Notes: generated by a model not told the origin, from the letters alone. A stretch of 64,000 nt of DNA from an uncultured Paracoccaceae bacterium (GCA_947487205.1 CANKVU010000013.1:1-64000), one strand, 5' to 3'. Positions 43,321 through 52,340 are shown, counted from the first letter of the stretch. Translations and numbers: made by a program.

Positions 43321-44363
43321 CAGAACGGCATCCCGTGGGCGCGGTGGGTTTTGTCGATCTCCTCCAGGACCGCGCCGTCCAGGACCGTATCCGCGCCCTC
43401 GAGCGCATGCGCCAACTGCGCCTCGGTCGTCGCGCCGACGATGGGGATGGCCGGGACGGGCCGCTGCGCCACCCAGGCCAGGGCCATGTGGACCGGGTCG
43501 ATCCCGTGCCGGCGGGCGATCCCCAGATAGGCGTCGATCGCCGGCCACAGCCGCTCCGACACCCGACCGTTCAGGTCCGGATTGATCGACCGGCGCGATC
43601 CCTCGGGGATGCCGTCGCGGTACTTGCCCGTCAGCAGGCCGCAGGCCAGCGGCGAATAGGCCAGGAGCGTCACCGCCTCGTGGTGGCACGTCTCGGCCAG
43701 GTCCGCGTCCCAGTACCGGCAGAGCAGCGAATACTCGTTCTGGATCGTCGCCACGCGGAGCGCGTCGGCGCCCGCCGCGCCCGCCGCCTCGATCCACTTC
43801 ATGATCCCCCAGGCGGTGTCGTTCGACAGGCCGAAGGCGCGGATCTTGCCCGCCGCCTGCGCCTCCGCGAGCGCCCCCGTCACCTCGGCGATGTTCTCCA
43901 CCGCCGCCGCCGTCGACTGCCCCGACGGGTCATAGGACCAGATCTGCCGGAAATGGTAGGACCCCCGATTGGGCCAGTGCAGCTGGTAAAGATCCACCCG
44001 GTCCGTGCCGAGCCGGGCGAGCGAGCCGTCCAGCGCCTCGATCACCGTCCCGGCGGTGATCGGCGCCCCGTCGCGCGCCAGCGACGAGGGCCCGAGGCAC
44101 TTGGTGGCGATCGTGACCTCGTCGCGCCGGCCGGTTCGGCGCAGCCAATTGCCGATGATGGACTCGGTATCGCCCACCGTCTCGGCGCGCGGCGGGTTGA
44201 CCGGATACATCTCGGCCGTATCGACGAAGTCGATCCCGTGATCGAGCGCGCGCTCGATCTGGCGATGCGCGTCTGCCTCGGGCGTCTGCCGGCCGAAGGT
44301 CATGGTGCCGAGGCACCAGGCCGGCACCTCGATCCCCGTCCGTCCCAGTCTGCGGCGTTCCAT
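43320..44363 (-). CDS. Aldo/keto reductase (Tas-like)
   Basis: This 347-residue AKR resembles E. coli Tas. It has LGRTGIEVPAWCLGTMTFG, catalytic Asp/Tyr in VDTAEMYPVNP, Lys in ATKCLGP and His in YQLHWPNRG. Its NTP site includes IPIVGATTEAQL. The PVNPPRAETVGDTE insertion and the W-N-R-G stretch are Tas-like. It heads an operon with the SGNH hydrolase and lipocalin. Physiological substrate unknown. Confidence 0.92.
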   Translation of the reverse strand: MERRRLGRTGIEVPAWCLGTMTFGRQTPEADAHRQIERALDHGIDFVDTAEMYPVNPPRAETVGDTESIIGNWLRRTGRRDEVTIATKCLGPSSLARDGAPITAGTVIEALDGSLARLGTDRVDLYQLHWPNRGSYHFRQIWSYDPSGQSTAAAVENIAEVTGALAEAQAAGKIRAFGLSNDTAWGIMKWIEAAGAAGADALRVATIQNEYSLLCRYWDADLAETCHHEAVTLLAYSPLACGLLTGKYRDGIPEGSRRSINPDLNGRVSERLWPAIDAYLGIARRHGIDPVHMALAWVAQRPVPAIPIVGATTEAQLAHALEGADTVLDGAVLEEIDKTHRAHGMPF

Positions 44364-44454
44364 GTCGCGTCTCCGTCCTGCCTCGCGCCCGGTCTAGTGG
44401 ACCGCGGCGCGCCTGTCTCCCCGCCGGTGCGACATATCCCGCCCCGGCCGCGCG

Positions 44455-45663
44455 TCAGCCCGGCGCGCCCACCGCGCGCTCGCGGGCATGACCCGCCCGC
44501 AGCAGGAGCGCGGCCGCGAGCGGCAGAACCGCGCTGCCCAGAAACATCGCCCCCGCCCCGGCGGACCCGGCCACGACCCCCGCCACCGCGGGGCCCAGGA
44601 CGCTGCCGAACGCGGTGGCCAGAAGGGCTGCGGTGAAGCTGCGCGAGGGCATGCCCGGAAACAGCCGCTCCGACCAGAAGGCCAGCACCGCGCTCGTCAT
44701 CATCACATGCACCCCCTGCAGGCCCGCCGAGGGCAGGAGCCCCGCCCAGCGCCCCGGCACGATCGCCACCAGAACGGCGGAGAGCGCCCCGGCCAGCATC
44801 AGGCCCCGGAGCAGCCAGGCCAGTCCGACCGCGTCCCGGACCCGGCCGGTCGCCAGCCCCAGCAGGCCGAAAAGGCCGTAAAGGATGAAGACGATCGCCG
44901 GCGTCGCGGCCTGCGGCACGCCCGGCACGCCGCCGGCCTCCAGCATCCGGTCCCCGGCGAACGAGATGTAGATCGCCGATGTCGTGCCATAGACGAAGGC
45001 GATGACGAAGAGCGGCATCGCCTCCCGCCGCGCCAGCGCCCGCCAGCCCTGGTCGGGATCGGCGCCGGGGGCCTTCTCGACATGGCGCAGCGCCGCCCAG
45101 TTGGCGATCAGCGCAAGCGCGCTCGCCGCGGCGAAGGCGGCCCAGCAGATCCGCCACGAGGCCCCCATCATCACCATGACCAGCGCCGCGACCCCGGCGG
45201 CCGTGATCCCGACGCTGGTGCCGGTGCTGATCTCGGACAGCGCGGTGGGCCGGTCCACGTCCCGGATCTTGCGATGCACCGCGTCGTTGAACGGCGTCCA
45301 GGCGAAGCCGGCGCTCGAGGCGGCCAGAAAGACGCCGACCGCCAGCACGACCAGGTTCGTGGCCACGGCGACGGTCGCCAGGCCAGCGGTGGCGAAAAGC
45401 AGCCCCGACAGCACCGGCGCCGCCGGACCCCGCCGGGTCAGCATCGCCTGCGCGATCATCAGCCCGATGAAGAACCCCAGGAAGCCGAGGCTCGACACGA
45501 AGCCGACCGCCGCGCTCGACATCGAGAAGGCGGACCGGAATTCCGGCACGAACAGGCCGAACCCCATGCGCCCCGGGCCGTAGCTGATGGCGGTGGCGGC
45601 AAACCCGGCCGCCGACAAACTCTGGAAATACGTGATCGTGATGCCCCGCGTTTGGACGGGCAA
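44455..45663 (-). CDS. MFS transporter
   Basis: A ~402-residue major facilitator with twelve predicted helices. TM1 follows ITITYFQSLSAAGF, and marks include GFVSSLGFLGFFIGL, SAGFAWTPFNDAVHRK, TGTSVGITAAG and YGTTSAIYISF. This resembles the YbfB/YjiJ group. No ATG or GTG is in frame before TM1; TTG 45663 is the only plausible start, so the 5' end is uncertain. It is 50 bp downstream of a dipeptidase gene. It has no recognisable substrate cue. Confidence 0.83.
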   Translation of the reverse strand: MPVQTRGITITYFQSLSAAGFAATAISYGPGRMGFGLFVPEFRSAFSMSSAAVGFVSSLGFLGFFIGLMIAQAMLTRRGPAAPVLSGLLFATAGLATVAVATNLVVLAVGVFLAASSAGFAWTPFNDAVHRKIRDVDRPTALSEISTGTSVGITAAGVAALVMVMMGASWRICWAAFAAASALALIANWAALRHVEKAPGADPDQGWRALARREAMPLFVIAFVYGTTSAIYISFAGDRMLEAGGVPGVPQAATPAIVFILYGLFGLLGLATGRVRDAVGLAWLLRGLMLAGALSAVLVAIVPGRWAGLLPSAGLQGVHVMMTSAVLAFWSERLFPGMPSRSFTAALLATAFGSVLGPAVAGVVAGSAGAGAMFLGSAVLPLAAALLLRAGHARERAVGAPG

Positions 45664-45712
45664 CCATGCCCATGCGGGGCCGGTTCCATCCCGTCCCGGG
45701 CGGGTCCGGCTC

Positions 45713-46789
45713 TCAGCTCCAGCAGCGCTCCAGCACCCGGAACCAGTTGCGGTGGCAGATCTTGGCGATCCGCTCCGCCCCGTAGCCGTGATCGGCCATG
45801 GCGCGGCGCAACTTCGGAAGGTCGGCGACCGAGCGGAGCTCCCGCGGGACCAGGGCCCCGTCATAATCCGATCCGAGCCCCACCCGGTCCTCGCCCACCC
45901 GGCCGATCAGGTGGTCGAGATGGCGCAGCATGACCTCCATCCCCACATCGTCGCGCATCCGCCCGTCGGGGCGCAGGAACGCGCAGGCGAAGTTCAGGCC
46001 CACCATCCCGTCGCTCCGGGCGATGGCGTCGAGCTGCGCGTCGGTCAGGTTGCGCGCATGCGGGCTGATCGCGTGGGCGCCCGAATGGGTGGCCACCAGC
46101 GGCTTCGTCGAGGTCCGCGCCACGTCCCAGAAGCCCGCCTCGTTCAGGTGCGACAGGTCAAGAAGGATGCCCAGCTCGTCACAGCGCCGCACCAGCGCGA
46201 AGCCCGCCTCGGTCAGTCCCGGCCCGGTATCGGGGGAGGAGGGGAAGCGGAACGGCACCCCGTGGCCGAAGATCGTCTCCCGGCTCCAGACCGGCCCGAG
46301 CGAGCGCAACCCTTGCGCGTAGAGGGCGTCGAGCGCCGCCAGGTCCGGGCCGATCGCCTCCGCCCCCTCCAGGTGGCAGATCGCCGCGAGCCGCGCGGAG
46401 CCGAAGGCGGCGCGCAGCTCGTCCATGTCGCGGCAGATCGCGACGTGGCCCAGGCGCTCCAGTTCCGCCAGGATCGCCAGTTCCTCGGCCACGATCCGCG
46501 CCGCCTCCGCGCGGTCGAGCGGCGCGGGCAGCGGCATGTCGTAGCCGTCGCCCTGCATCGCCGCCATGCGCCGGTCGCGGTCGATCGGGGAGGGCACCCA
46601 GGCGGCGAAGAAGCCGCCGCCGAACCCGCCCGCCCGGGCCGAGACGGTGTCGATCGCGCGCGTGCCCGGCGTGCCGAGCGTAGCCGCCGCCGTCAGCCCG
46701 CCGGCGAGCAGCAATTGCGTCAGGCAATCGTTGTGCCCGTCGAAGATCAGCGCCCCGTTCGCCCCGTCCGCCTGCCCGATGCCGTCCAT
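45713..46789 (-). CDS. Membrane dipeptidase family (M19) peptidase
   Basis: A 358-residue zinc amidohydrolase of the renal dipeptidase family. Metal-binding marks are IFDGHNDC near the N-terminus, the bridging Glu in AICHLEGAEAIG, LLDLSHLNEAGF and VATHSGAHAISPHARNLTD. VGLGSDYDGAL ends the core. No signal peptide is seen, so it is probably cytosolic. Such enzymes cut dipeptides, often with D-residues. Downstream on the same strand is an MFS transporter that may import its substrate (inference). Confidence 0.92.
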   Translation of the reverse strand: MDGIGQADGANGALIFDGHNDCLTQLLLAGGLTAAATLGTPGTRAIDTVSARAGGFGGGFFAAWVPSPIDRDRRMAAMQGDGYDMPLPAPLDRAEAARIVAEELAILAELERLGHVAICRDMDELRAAFGSARLAAICHLEGAEAIGPDLAALDALYAQGLRSLGPVWSRETIFGHGVPFRFPSSPDTGPGLTEAGFALVRRCDELGILLDLSHLNEAGFWDVARTSTKPLVATHSGAHAISPHARNLTDAQLDAIARSDGMVGLNFACAFLRPDGRMRDDVGMEVMLRHLDHLIGRVGEDRVGLGSDYDGALVPRELRSVADLPKLRRAMADHGYGAERIAKICHRNWFRVLERCWS

Positions 46790-46858
46790 GCCGTCGCCCT
46801 TCCCCCGGACCCGATCCCCCGGCGATAGCCTGCCGCGCCGGCGGGCGAAAGGGGCCGC

Positions 46859-47761
46859 TCAGCCATCGCCCCGCTGCAGGGCGGGCCAGGATTTCGCCTC
46901 TTCCTTGAGGAAGCGCAGGAACGCCTGAACCTTGGGCGTGCGGTGCAGGTCCACATGGGTCACCAGCCAAAGCGGCGCGGACCAGTCGGGGCGCGGCCCC
47001 ATCACCACCTCCACGCCCGGATCGAGCGCCGCGCACACGGCCGGCATGAAGCCCAGCCCGGCGCCGGCCCGGATCGCGTCCTGTCCCACGCGGTCGTCGC
47101 GGGCGCGGAACACGATCTGCTCGGCCGGCACCGCCCGGGCGAGCCAGCGGTGGAAGGGGGCGCGGCTCTCGGGGTCCTCGGGGCCGACGAAATCGTGCCC
47201 GGCCAGGTCTCCGTCCCCGTCCGGCCGCCCGGCCCGCGTGATGTAGTCGGGCGCCGCGCACAGGACCGCGTCGAGCGATCCGAAGGGCTGCACCACGTTG
47301 TCGGGCTCCTGCGGCGCGGCGCCGGCGCGGATCGCCACATGCGCCTCGCCGTATTCCAGTCGCAGCACCCGCGCCCCCGTGGTGGAGCGCACGCTCACGT
47401 CCGGATGGGCGGCGCGGAACCGCACCAGGGCCGGGGTCAGGAGCGGCGACAGCGCATCGAGGGAGGTGACCACGAGCTCCCCCGAGACGCCCGCGCCGCG
47501 TCCCTTGAGCCGCCCGGCGAGCTGGGCGAACTGGTCGTCGGTGGCCTGGGCGACGCGGAACAGGTCGTCGCCGGCCTCGGTGGCGGTGTAGCCGCGGGCA
47601 TGGCGCTGGAACAGCTTCACCCCCAATTGCGCCTCCAGCGCGTCGATATGGCGGATGACGGTCGCGTGATGCACCCCCAGCGCCTCCGCGGCGCCGCTGA
47701 CGGTGCCGACCCGCGCCACGTGATAGGCGGTACGGATCTCGTCCCAGGTGGTGATCGCCAT
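46859..47761 (-). CDS. LysR-type transcriptional regulator
   Basis: A 300-residue regulator. The winged helix has WDEIRTAYHVARVGTVSGAAEAL and HHATVIRHIDALEAQLGVKLF. The ligand domain shows LVVTSLDALSPLLTP and AGLGFMPAVCAALDPGV. The neighbours are a dipeptidase on the same strand and a divergent small membrane protein, 168 bp away. Target and inducer are unknown. Confidence 0.92.
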   Translation of the reverse strand: MAITTWDEIRTAYHVARVGTVSGAAEALGVHHATVIRHIDALEAQLGVKLFQRHARGYTATEAGDDLFRVAQATDDQFAQLAGRLKGRGAGVSGELVVTSLDALSPLLTPALVRFRAAHPDVSVRSTTGARVLRLEYGEAHVAIRAGAAPQEPDNVVQPFGSLDAVLCAAPDYITRAGRPDGDGDLAGHDFVGPEDPESRAPFHRWLARAVPAEQIVFRARDDRVGQDAIRAGAGLGFMPAVCAALDPGVEVVMGPRPDWSAPLWLVTHVDLHRTPKVQAFLRFLKEEAKSWPALQRGDG

Positions 47762-47929
47762 GCCTCTGTGCGCCTCCGAACAGTAGATCGGTCGATACCC
47801 CCCGTCCGTTCGCTTGTCCAGAATTCCATCGCCGCCCGCGCCCATCGCCTGGTGCCCGATGCCCGCGCGCGCCGGAACCCGGCCGCCCCCCCGGCATTGC
47901 CCGAAACAGGCAACCGAGGAGCACCGCCC

Positions 47930-48451
47930 ATGACGCCCACCGCGCGCAACGCCGCCATCGCCGCCGCCATCGCCATCGTCCCGGCCGTCGCCGCAGCCGT
48001 CTTCTACCCCGAACGGGCCCGCGCCGCCCTGCCCGACCGCACCCGTTCGCTGCCCGGCCGCCTCTACGACCGCGTGCACGAACTCTTCGAGGACGAGGAC
48101 GACATCGAGAAGGCGACCCGCCGCGTCGTCTCGCGGCTGGAGAACCTCACCCACCGGCTCGACGCCCGCGAGAGCCTGATGGACCGCGCCCGCGACGTAC
48201 CCCCCGGAGCGGCGATCGGCGCCGGCCTGGCCGCGCTGCTCGTCATCCCGGCCGCGCTGACCGCGATCTTCGCGCCCGACCGCCTGCGCGCGGCGCGCGA
48301 CCGCGTGACCGGGTATTGGCGCGACGAGGACGAGCTCCACGACGAACTCTCCGGCCTGTCTGATCGCCTCGATTCCCTGTCCGAGAACATCGAGAAGCAG
48401 CGCGACGCGAATTTCGCCGCGGTGACCGGGGCGGCGAAGTCGGATGGGTGA
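47930..48451 (+). CDS. Small membrane protein of unknown function
   Basis: A 173-residue protein I do not recognise. It has a hydrophobic helix at about 5-25 (NAAIAAAIAIVPAVAAAVF), a charged segment with an acidic stretch (LFEDEDDIEKATRRVVSRLENLT, quoted in part as EDEDDIEKATRR), a second helix at about 88-108 (GAAIGAGLAALLVIP), and a second acidic stretch DEDELHDELSGLSDRLD. The two halves look like an internal duplication: helix, basic turn, acidic coiled coil. GAGGAGC precedes the ATG. It overlaps the DoxX gene by 8 bp. Confidence 0.7.
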   Translation: MTPTARNAAIAAAIAIVPAVAAAVFYPERARAALPDRTRSLPGRLYDRVHELFEDEDDIEKATRRVVSRLENLTHRLDARESLMDRARDVPPGAAIGAGLAALLVIPAALTAIFAPDRLRAARDRVTGYWRDEDELHDELSGLSDRLDSLSENIEKQRDANFAAVTGAAKSDG

Positions 48452-48782
48452 TCGGATCCGCCCGGTGCTCCGTGCCGGGCTGGTCCTGGCCTTCCTCTAT
48501 TTCGGGCTGGAGAAGCTTTTCGGCCTGCCCGGCGCGGTGCGCCTCTACGACGCGCTGGGGTTCGGGCAATGGCCCCGCTACATCACCGGCTCGGTGGAAA
48601 CGGCAGGTGCGATCGGCCTCCTGACGCGGTGGGCGCCGATCGCCTGCCTCGCGCTGATCGCCACCATGATCGTCGGCTTCACCGCGAAGTCACTGCTGGT
48701 CGGACCGCCTGTCTGGCACCTGATCGCGCTCGCCATCGGCGCGGCCGCGCTCCTCTTCCTCGACCGGCGCGCCCGTCGCTAG
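48444..48782 (+). CDS. DoxX-like membrane protein
   Basis: A 112-residue protein with four predicted helices. LRAGLVLAFLYFGLEKLFGLPG and ITGSVETAGAIGLLTRWAP match the DoxX family (quoted sections: AFLYFGLEKLFG, VETAGAIGLL). Members are small integral membrane proteins linked to quinone or redox chemistry. Its ATG lies in the 3' end of the preceding gene, so the two are co-translated. Function here is unknown. Confidence 0.85.
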   Translation: MGDRIRPVLRAGLVLAFLYFGLEKLFGLPGAVRLYDALGFGQWPRYITGSVETAGAIGLLTRWAPIACLALIATMIVGFTAKSLLVGPPVWHLIALAIGAAALLFLDRRARR

Positions 48783-48797
48783 ACCACGGCGGCGGCC

Positions 48798-48826
48798 TTG
48801 ACAGCAGGACCGTGCGCGAGTAGCCC
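48798..48826 (+). promoter_or_regulatory. Candidate promoter for the ffh operon
   Basis: TTGACA (48798-48803) is followed after 17 bases by TAGCCC (48821-48826), a weak -10. It lies 123 bp before ffh, the first gene of the ribosomal operon. Confidence 0.4.
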
Positions 48827-48879
48827 CACCGCCGAGTCCGGGAGCGCAAGGTTCCCGGTCCCGGTCCATGGCCGGGATC

Positions 48880-48912
48880 GCCCCCCGTCAGCGAGGTTTC
48901 GCTCACGGGGGC
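48880..48912 (+). other. Strong hairpin in the ffh leader
   Basis: GCCCCCCGTCAGCGA pairs with TCGCTCACGGGGGC over a GGTT-type loop, with one bulged C and one mismatch. It ends 36 bases before the ffh ATG and has no T-run. It lies between the candidate promoter and ffh, so it may be a leader structure controlling expression or stability, or a terminator of the DoxX unit. Confidence 0.5.
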
Positions 48913-48948
48913 GTTCGTCGTATGCAACCGGCCCCGGAGGGCACACGG

Positions 48949-50448
48949 ATGTTCGAGAACCTGTCAGAACGCCTTGGCGGCGTCTTCGACCGCCTGACGA
49001 AGCAGGGCGCGCTCAGCGAGGACGACGTGAAGGCCGCCCTGCGCGAGGTCCGCGTCGCGCTGCTGGAGGCGGATGTCTCCCTTCCTGTGGCGCGCGACTT
49101 CGTCAAGCGGGTGCAGGCCAAGGCCACCGGCGCGGCGGTCACGAAATCGGTCACGCCGGGCCAGCAGGTCGTCAAGATCGTCCATGACGAGCTGAAGGCG
49201 ACGCTCGCCGGCGACGACGAGGATCCGGGCAAGCTGCGGATCGACCAGATCCCCGCGCCGATCCTGATGGTGGGCCTGCAGGGTTCGGGCAAGACGACCA
49301 CGACCGCCAAGCTCGCCAAGCGGTTGAAGGACCGCGAGAACAAGCGCGTCCTGATGGCCTCGCTCGACACCAACCGCCCCGCCGCGATGGAGCAGCTGCA
49401 GATCCTCGGCACCCAGATCGGCGTCGACACCCTGCCCATCGTCAAGGGCGAGACGCCGGTGCAGATCGCGAAACGCGCCAAGCAGCAGGCGTCGCTCGGC
49501 GGCTACGACGTCTACATGCTCGACACCGCCGGGCGCCTCCACATCGACCAGGAGCTGATCAGCCAGGCGGCCGAGGTCCGCGATGTCGCCAACCCGCGCG
49601 AGACGCTGCTCGTCGTGGACGGCCTGACGGGACAGGACGCGGTCAACGTCGCCACCGAGTTCGACGACAAGATCGGCGTCTCGGGCGTGGTCCTGACCCG
49701 GATGGACGGCGACGGGCGCGGCGGCGCGGCGCTGTCCATGCGCGCCGTCACAGGCAAGCCCATCAAGTTCGTGGGCCTGGGCGAGAAGATGGACGCGCTG
49801 GAGACCTTCGAGCCCGAACGCATCGCCGGCCGCATCCTCGGCATGGGCGACATCGTGGCCCTGGTGGAAAAGGCTCAAGCGACGCTGGAGGCCGAGCAGG
49901 CCGAGCGCATGATGAAGCGCTTCCAGAAGGGCCAGTTCAACATGAACGACCTGCGCACCCAGCTCGAGCAGATGATCAAGATGGGCGGCATGGAGGGCAT
50001 GATGGGCATGATGCCCGGCATGGGCAAGATGTCGAAGCAGGTGAAGGAGGCCGGCTTCGACGACAGCGTGCTGAACCGCCAGATCGCCCTCATCCAGTCG
50101 ATGACGAAGAAGGAACGCGCCAACCCCCAGATCCTTCAGGCCAGTCGCAAGAAGCGCATCGCGAAAGGCGCCGGGATGGAGGTGCAGGACCTCAACAAGC
50201 TTCTCAAGATGCACCGCCAGATGGCCGACATGATGAAGAAGATGGGCAAGGGCGGCATGATGAAGAAGATGATGGGCAGCATGTTCGGCAAGGGCGGCCC
50301 GTCCGAGGCCGACCTCGCCGCCGCCCAGTCCCAGATGGGCAAGATGGGACAGGGCATGCCGGGCGGCGGCTTCCCCGGCGCCGGCAACCCCTTCGGCGGC
50401 CAGAGCGGCCTGCCCCCCGGCCTGTCGGGCATGGGCAAGAAGAAATGA
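48949..50448 (+). CDS. ffh: Signal recognition particle protein Ffh
   Basis: Ffh is the SRP GTPase that, with SRP RNA, sends membrane proteins to FtsY and the Sec translocon. The 499-residue protein has the N domain (MFENLSERLGGVFDRL), the G domain with P-loop GLQGSGKTTTTAKLA, SLDTNRPAA and DTAGRL, and the M domain from about 325 with many Met residues (MMKKMGKGGMMKKMMG). GGGMPGG-like Gly/Met-rich C-terminus is usual. CCGGAGG precedes the ATG. It overlaps the next gene by 4 bp. Confidence 0.97.
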   Translation: MFENLSERLGGVFDRLTKQGALSEDDVKAALREVRVALLEADVSLPVARDFVKRVQAKATGAAVTKSVTPGQQVVKIVHDELKATLAGDDEDPGKLRIDQIPAPILMVGLQGSGKTTTTAKLAKRLKDRENKRVLMASLDTNRPAAMEQLQILGTQIGVDTLPIVKGETPVQIAKRAKQQASLGGYDVYMLDTAGRLHIDQELISQAAEVRDVANPRETLLVVDGLTGQDAVNVATEFDDKIGVSGVVLTRMDGDGRGGAALSMRAVTGKPIKFVGLGEKMDALETFEPERIAGRILGMGDIVALVEKAQATLEAEQAERMMKRFQKGQFNMNDLRTQLEQMIKMGGMEGMMGMMPGMGKMSKQVKEAGFDDSVLNRQIALIQSMTKKERANPQILQASRKKRIAKGAGMEVQDLNKLLKMHRQMADMMKKMGKGGMMKKMMGSMFGKGGPSEADLAAAQSQMGKMGQGMPGGGFPGAGNPFGGQSGLPPGLSGMGKKK

Positions 50449-50747
50449 CCGGCACCCTGACCGCCCCCGATACGGCCCTCGCGGATCTGCGCGGGCGGAT
50501 CGACACGCTCGACGCGATCCTGGTCCACACCCTGGCGGAACGGTTCCGTCAGACCGACCGGGTCGGGCGGATCAAGGCGGCGCACGCCCTTCCCGCGCTC
50601 GACCGCGACCGCGAGGAGGCCCAGATGGCGCGCCTCGAACGACTGGCGGCGGAGGCGGGGCTCGACCCCGCCCTCGCCCGCGAGATCCTCGGCCTGATCG
50701 TCGATCGGGTCAAAGACAACCACAGGAAACTATCAGGAGATCAATGA
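50445..50747 (+). CDS. Chorismate mutase (AroQ class)
   Basis: This 100-residue all-helical protein converts chorismate to prephenate for phenylalanine and tyrosine synthesis. AroQ marks are [27 protein letters not shown] and the C-terminal [13 protein letters not shown]. Its ATG overlaps the ffh TGA (ATGA), and rpsP follows within 2 bp. The ffh-chorismate mutase-rpsP arrangement is typical of Rhodobacteraceae. Confidence 0.93.
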   Translation: MTGTLTAPDTALADLRGRIDTLDAILVHTLAERFRQTDRVGRIKAAHALPALDRDREEAQMARLERLAAEAGLDPALAREILGLIVDRVKDNHRKLSGDQ

Positions 50748-50748
50748 C

Positions 50749-51120
50749 ATGGCTATGAAGATCCGGCTTTCGCGCGGCGGCTCCAAGAAGCGCCCCCATT
50801 ACTCGATCGTGGCCGCGGACAGCCGCTATGCCCGCGACGGGCGCTTCATCGAGAAGCTCGGCACCTACAACCCGCTGCTGAAGAAGGACGACGAGCGGCG
50901 CGTCCAGATGAACATGGAGCGCGTCCAGTACTGGCTCGGCGAAGGCGCCCAGCCCACCGACCGCGTCGCCCGCTTCCTCGAGAACGCCGAGGTCATCGCC
51001 AAGCGCGTCCGCGCCAACCCCAACAAGGGCACCCCCGGCAAGGCCGCCCAGGAGCGTCAGAAGGAAAAGGCCGCGAAGGCCGAGGCGCTCAAGGAGGCTC
51101 AGACCGAGTCTCAGGAGTAA
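50749..51120 (+). CDS. rpsP: 30S ribosomal protein S16
   Basis: S16 is a 16S rRNA-binding assembly protein of the small subunit. The 123-residue product begins [19 protein letters not shown] and has [16 protein letters not shown] and [20 protein letters not shown]. The Lys/Glu/Ala-rich C-terminal tail (about 90-123) is longer than in E. coli but usual in alphaproteobacteria. AGGAG lies before the ATG. Confidence 0.97.
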   Translation: MAMKIRLSRGGSKKRPHYSIVAADSRYARDGRFIEKLGTYNPLLKKDDERRVQMNMERVQYWLGEGAQPTDRVARFLENAEVIAKRVRANPNKGTPGKAAQERQKEKAAKAEALKEAQTESQE

Positions 51121-51127
51121 GGCGCAA

Positions 51128-51757
51128 GTGCCTGACTTCTCAGAGGGATTCCGGGCCGAGCTCGCGACGCTGCTGCGGTGGCGACGCGATGTCCGCGCGT
51201 TCCTCGACGATCCGGTGGACGAGGCGCTCCTGTCGGAATGCCTCGCCACCTTCCACGAGGCGCCCTCGGTCGGGCTGTCGCAGCCCTGGCGCATCGTCCG
51301 GGTGGAAAGCGCGTCCGCCCGCGCCGCCGCGCTCGCGAATTTCCGAGACCAGAACGCCGCCGCGCTGGCCGATCACGCCGGCGCGCGGGCGGCGGATTAC
51401 GCCCGGCTGAAACTCTCCGGCATGGCCGAGGCGCCGTGCCAGCTCGCCCTGTTCTGCGACGAGGAAACCGGCCAGGGGCACGGGCTGGGCGCCCGCACCA
51501 TGCCAGAGATGCGACGCTATTCGGTGGTCGCCGCGATCACGCAATTCTGGATCGTGGCCCGGTCCCGCGGTCTCGGCCTGGGCTGGGTGTCGATTCTCGA
51601 TCCCCAGCGCCTGCGCCGCGATCTGGACCTGCCCGCCGCGTGGTCGCTCGTGGCGTATCTCTGCATCGGCTGGCCCGCGGAAGAATCCGGTTCGCCGGAG
51701 CTGGAGCGGGCGGGCTGGGAAACCCGGCGCCCGGACCTCGCGATGGTGGTCCGCTAG
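51128..51757 (+). CDS. bluB: 5,6-dimethylbenzimidazole synthase
   Basis: BluB breaks down reduced FMN with oxygen to make 5,6-dimethylbenzimidazole, the lower ligand of vitamin B12. The 209-residue nitroreductase-fold protein has RRDVRAFLDDPVDEALL, EAPSVGLSQPWRIVRV, RYSVVAAITQFWIVARSRGLG and GWVSILDPQRLRRDL. Start GTG 51128 is 7 bp after rpsP, in the middle of the translation operon. That is an unusual place for a cobalamin gene. No cobalamin riboswitch was seen. Confidence 0.92.
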   Translation: MPDFSEGFRAELATLLRWRRDVRAFLDDPVDEALLSECLATFHEAPSVGLSQPWRIVRVESASARAAALANFRDQNAAALADHAGARAADYARLKLSGMAEAPCQLALFCDEETGQGHGLGARTMPEMRRYSVVAAITQFWIVARSRGLGLGWVSILDPQRLRRDLDLPAAWSLVAYLCIGWPAEESGSPELERAGWETRRPDLAMVVR

Positions 51758-51834
51758 ATGGCCGGCAGCGCCGTGCCGCGATCGGCCCGCCCCCGCGGGC
51801 GGCCCGGTGCCCCATCGTCACGGAAGGAAGCGAC

Positions 51835-52338
51835 ATGACGCTGACCTGCATCGGCGCCATCGCGGGCGCCTACGGCATCCGGGGGGAGGTGCGGCTCAAG
51901 AGCTTCTGCACCGTGCCCGAGGACATCGCCGCCTACGGCCCGCTTCTCGACGCGCATGGCCGCAGCTTCACCGTCGATCTCGGCGTCGCGGTGAAGGGCG
52001 GCTTCGCGGCGCGGCTGTCGGGCATCGCGACCAAGGAAGAGGCCGACGCGCTGCGCGGCACCCGCCTCCACGTGCCCCGCGACCGGCTTCCCGATCCCGG
52101 GGAGGACGAATTCTACCATGTCGACCTCGTGGGCCTCGACGCGGTGGATCCGGGCGGCGCGCGGATCGGCCGTGTCGCCGCGGTCCTGGAACAGGGCGTG
52201 GGCGACCTGCTCGAAATTACCCTGACGGGGCATTCCGAGCCGGTGCTCGTCCCCTTCACCCGGGCGATCGTGCCCAACGTGGACCTGCGCGCGGGCCGCG
52301 TCGTCATCGACGCCCCGGACGGACTTCTCCCGGAGTGA
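51835..52338 (+). CDS. rimM: Ribosome maturation factor RimM
   Basis: RimM helps 30S maturation by binding S19 and the 16S head. This 167-residue protein has the N-terminal barrel with GAIAGAYGIRGEVRLKSF and TKEEADALRGTRLHVPRDRLP, then the PRC domain with EDEFYHVDLVG and GVGDLLEI, ending in VPFTRAIVPNVDL. CGGAAGGAAG precedes ATG 51835. It lies in the order rpsP-(bluB)-rimM-trmD-rplS. Confidence 0.96.
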   Translation: MTLTCIGAIAGAYGIRGEVRLKSFCTVPEDIAAYGPLLDAHGRSFTVDLGVAVKGGFAARLSGIATKEEADALRGTRLHVPRDRLPDPGEDEFYHVDLVGLDAVDPGGARIGRVAAVLEQGVGDLLEITLTGHSEPVLVPFTRAIVPNVDLRAGRVVIDAPDGLLPE

Positions 52339-52340
52339 GC

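Noticed and set aside
48783-48948. SRP RNA gene upstream of ffh
   Set aside because: I looked for the conserved GGTCAGG/GGAAGCAGCC core and did not find it. The hairpin at 48880 lacks those motifs.
51100-51140. Cobalamin riboswitch before bluB
   Set aside because: Only 7 bp separate rpsP and bluB, and no B12 box was seen.
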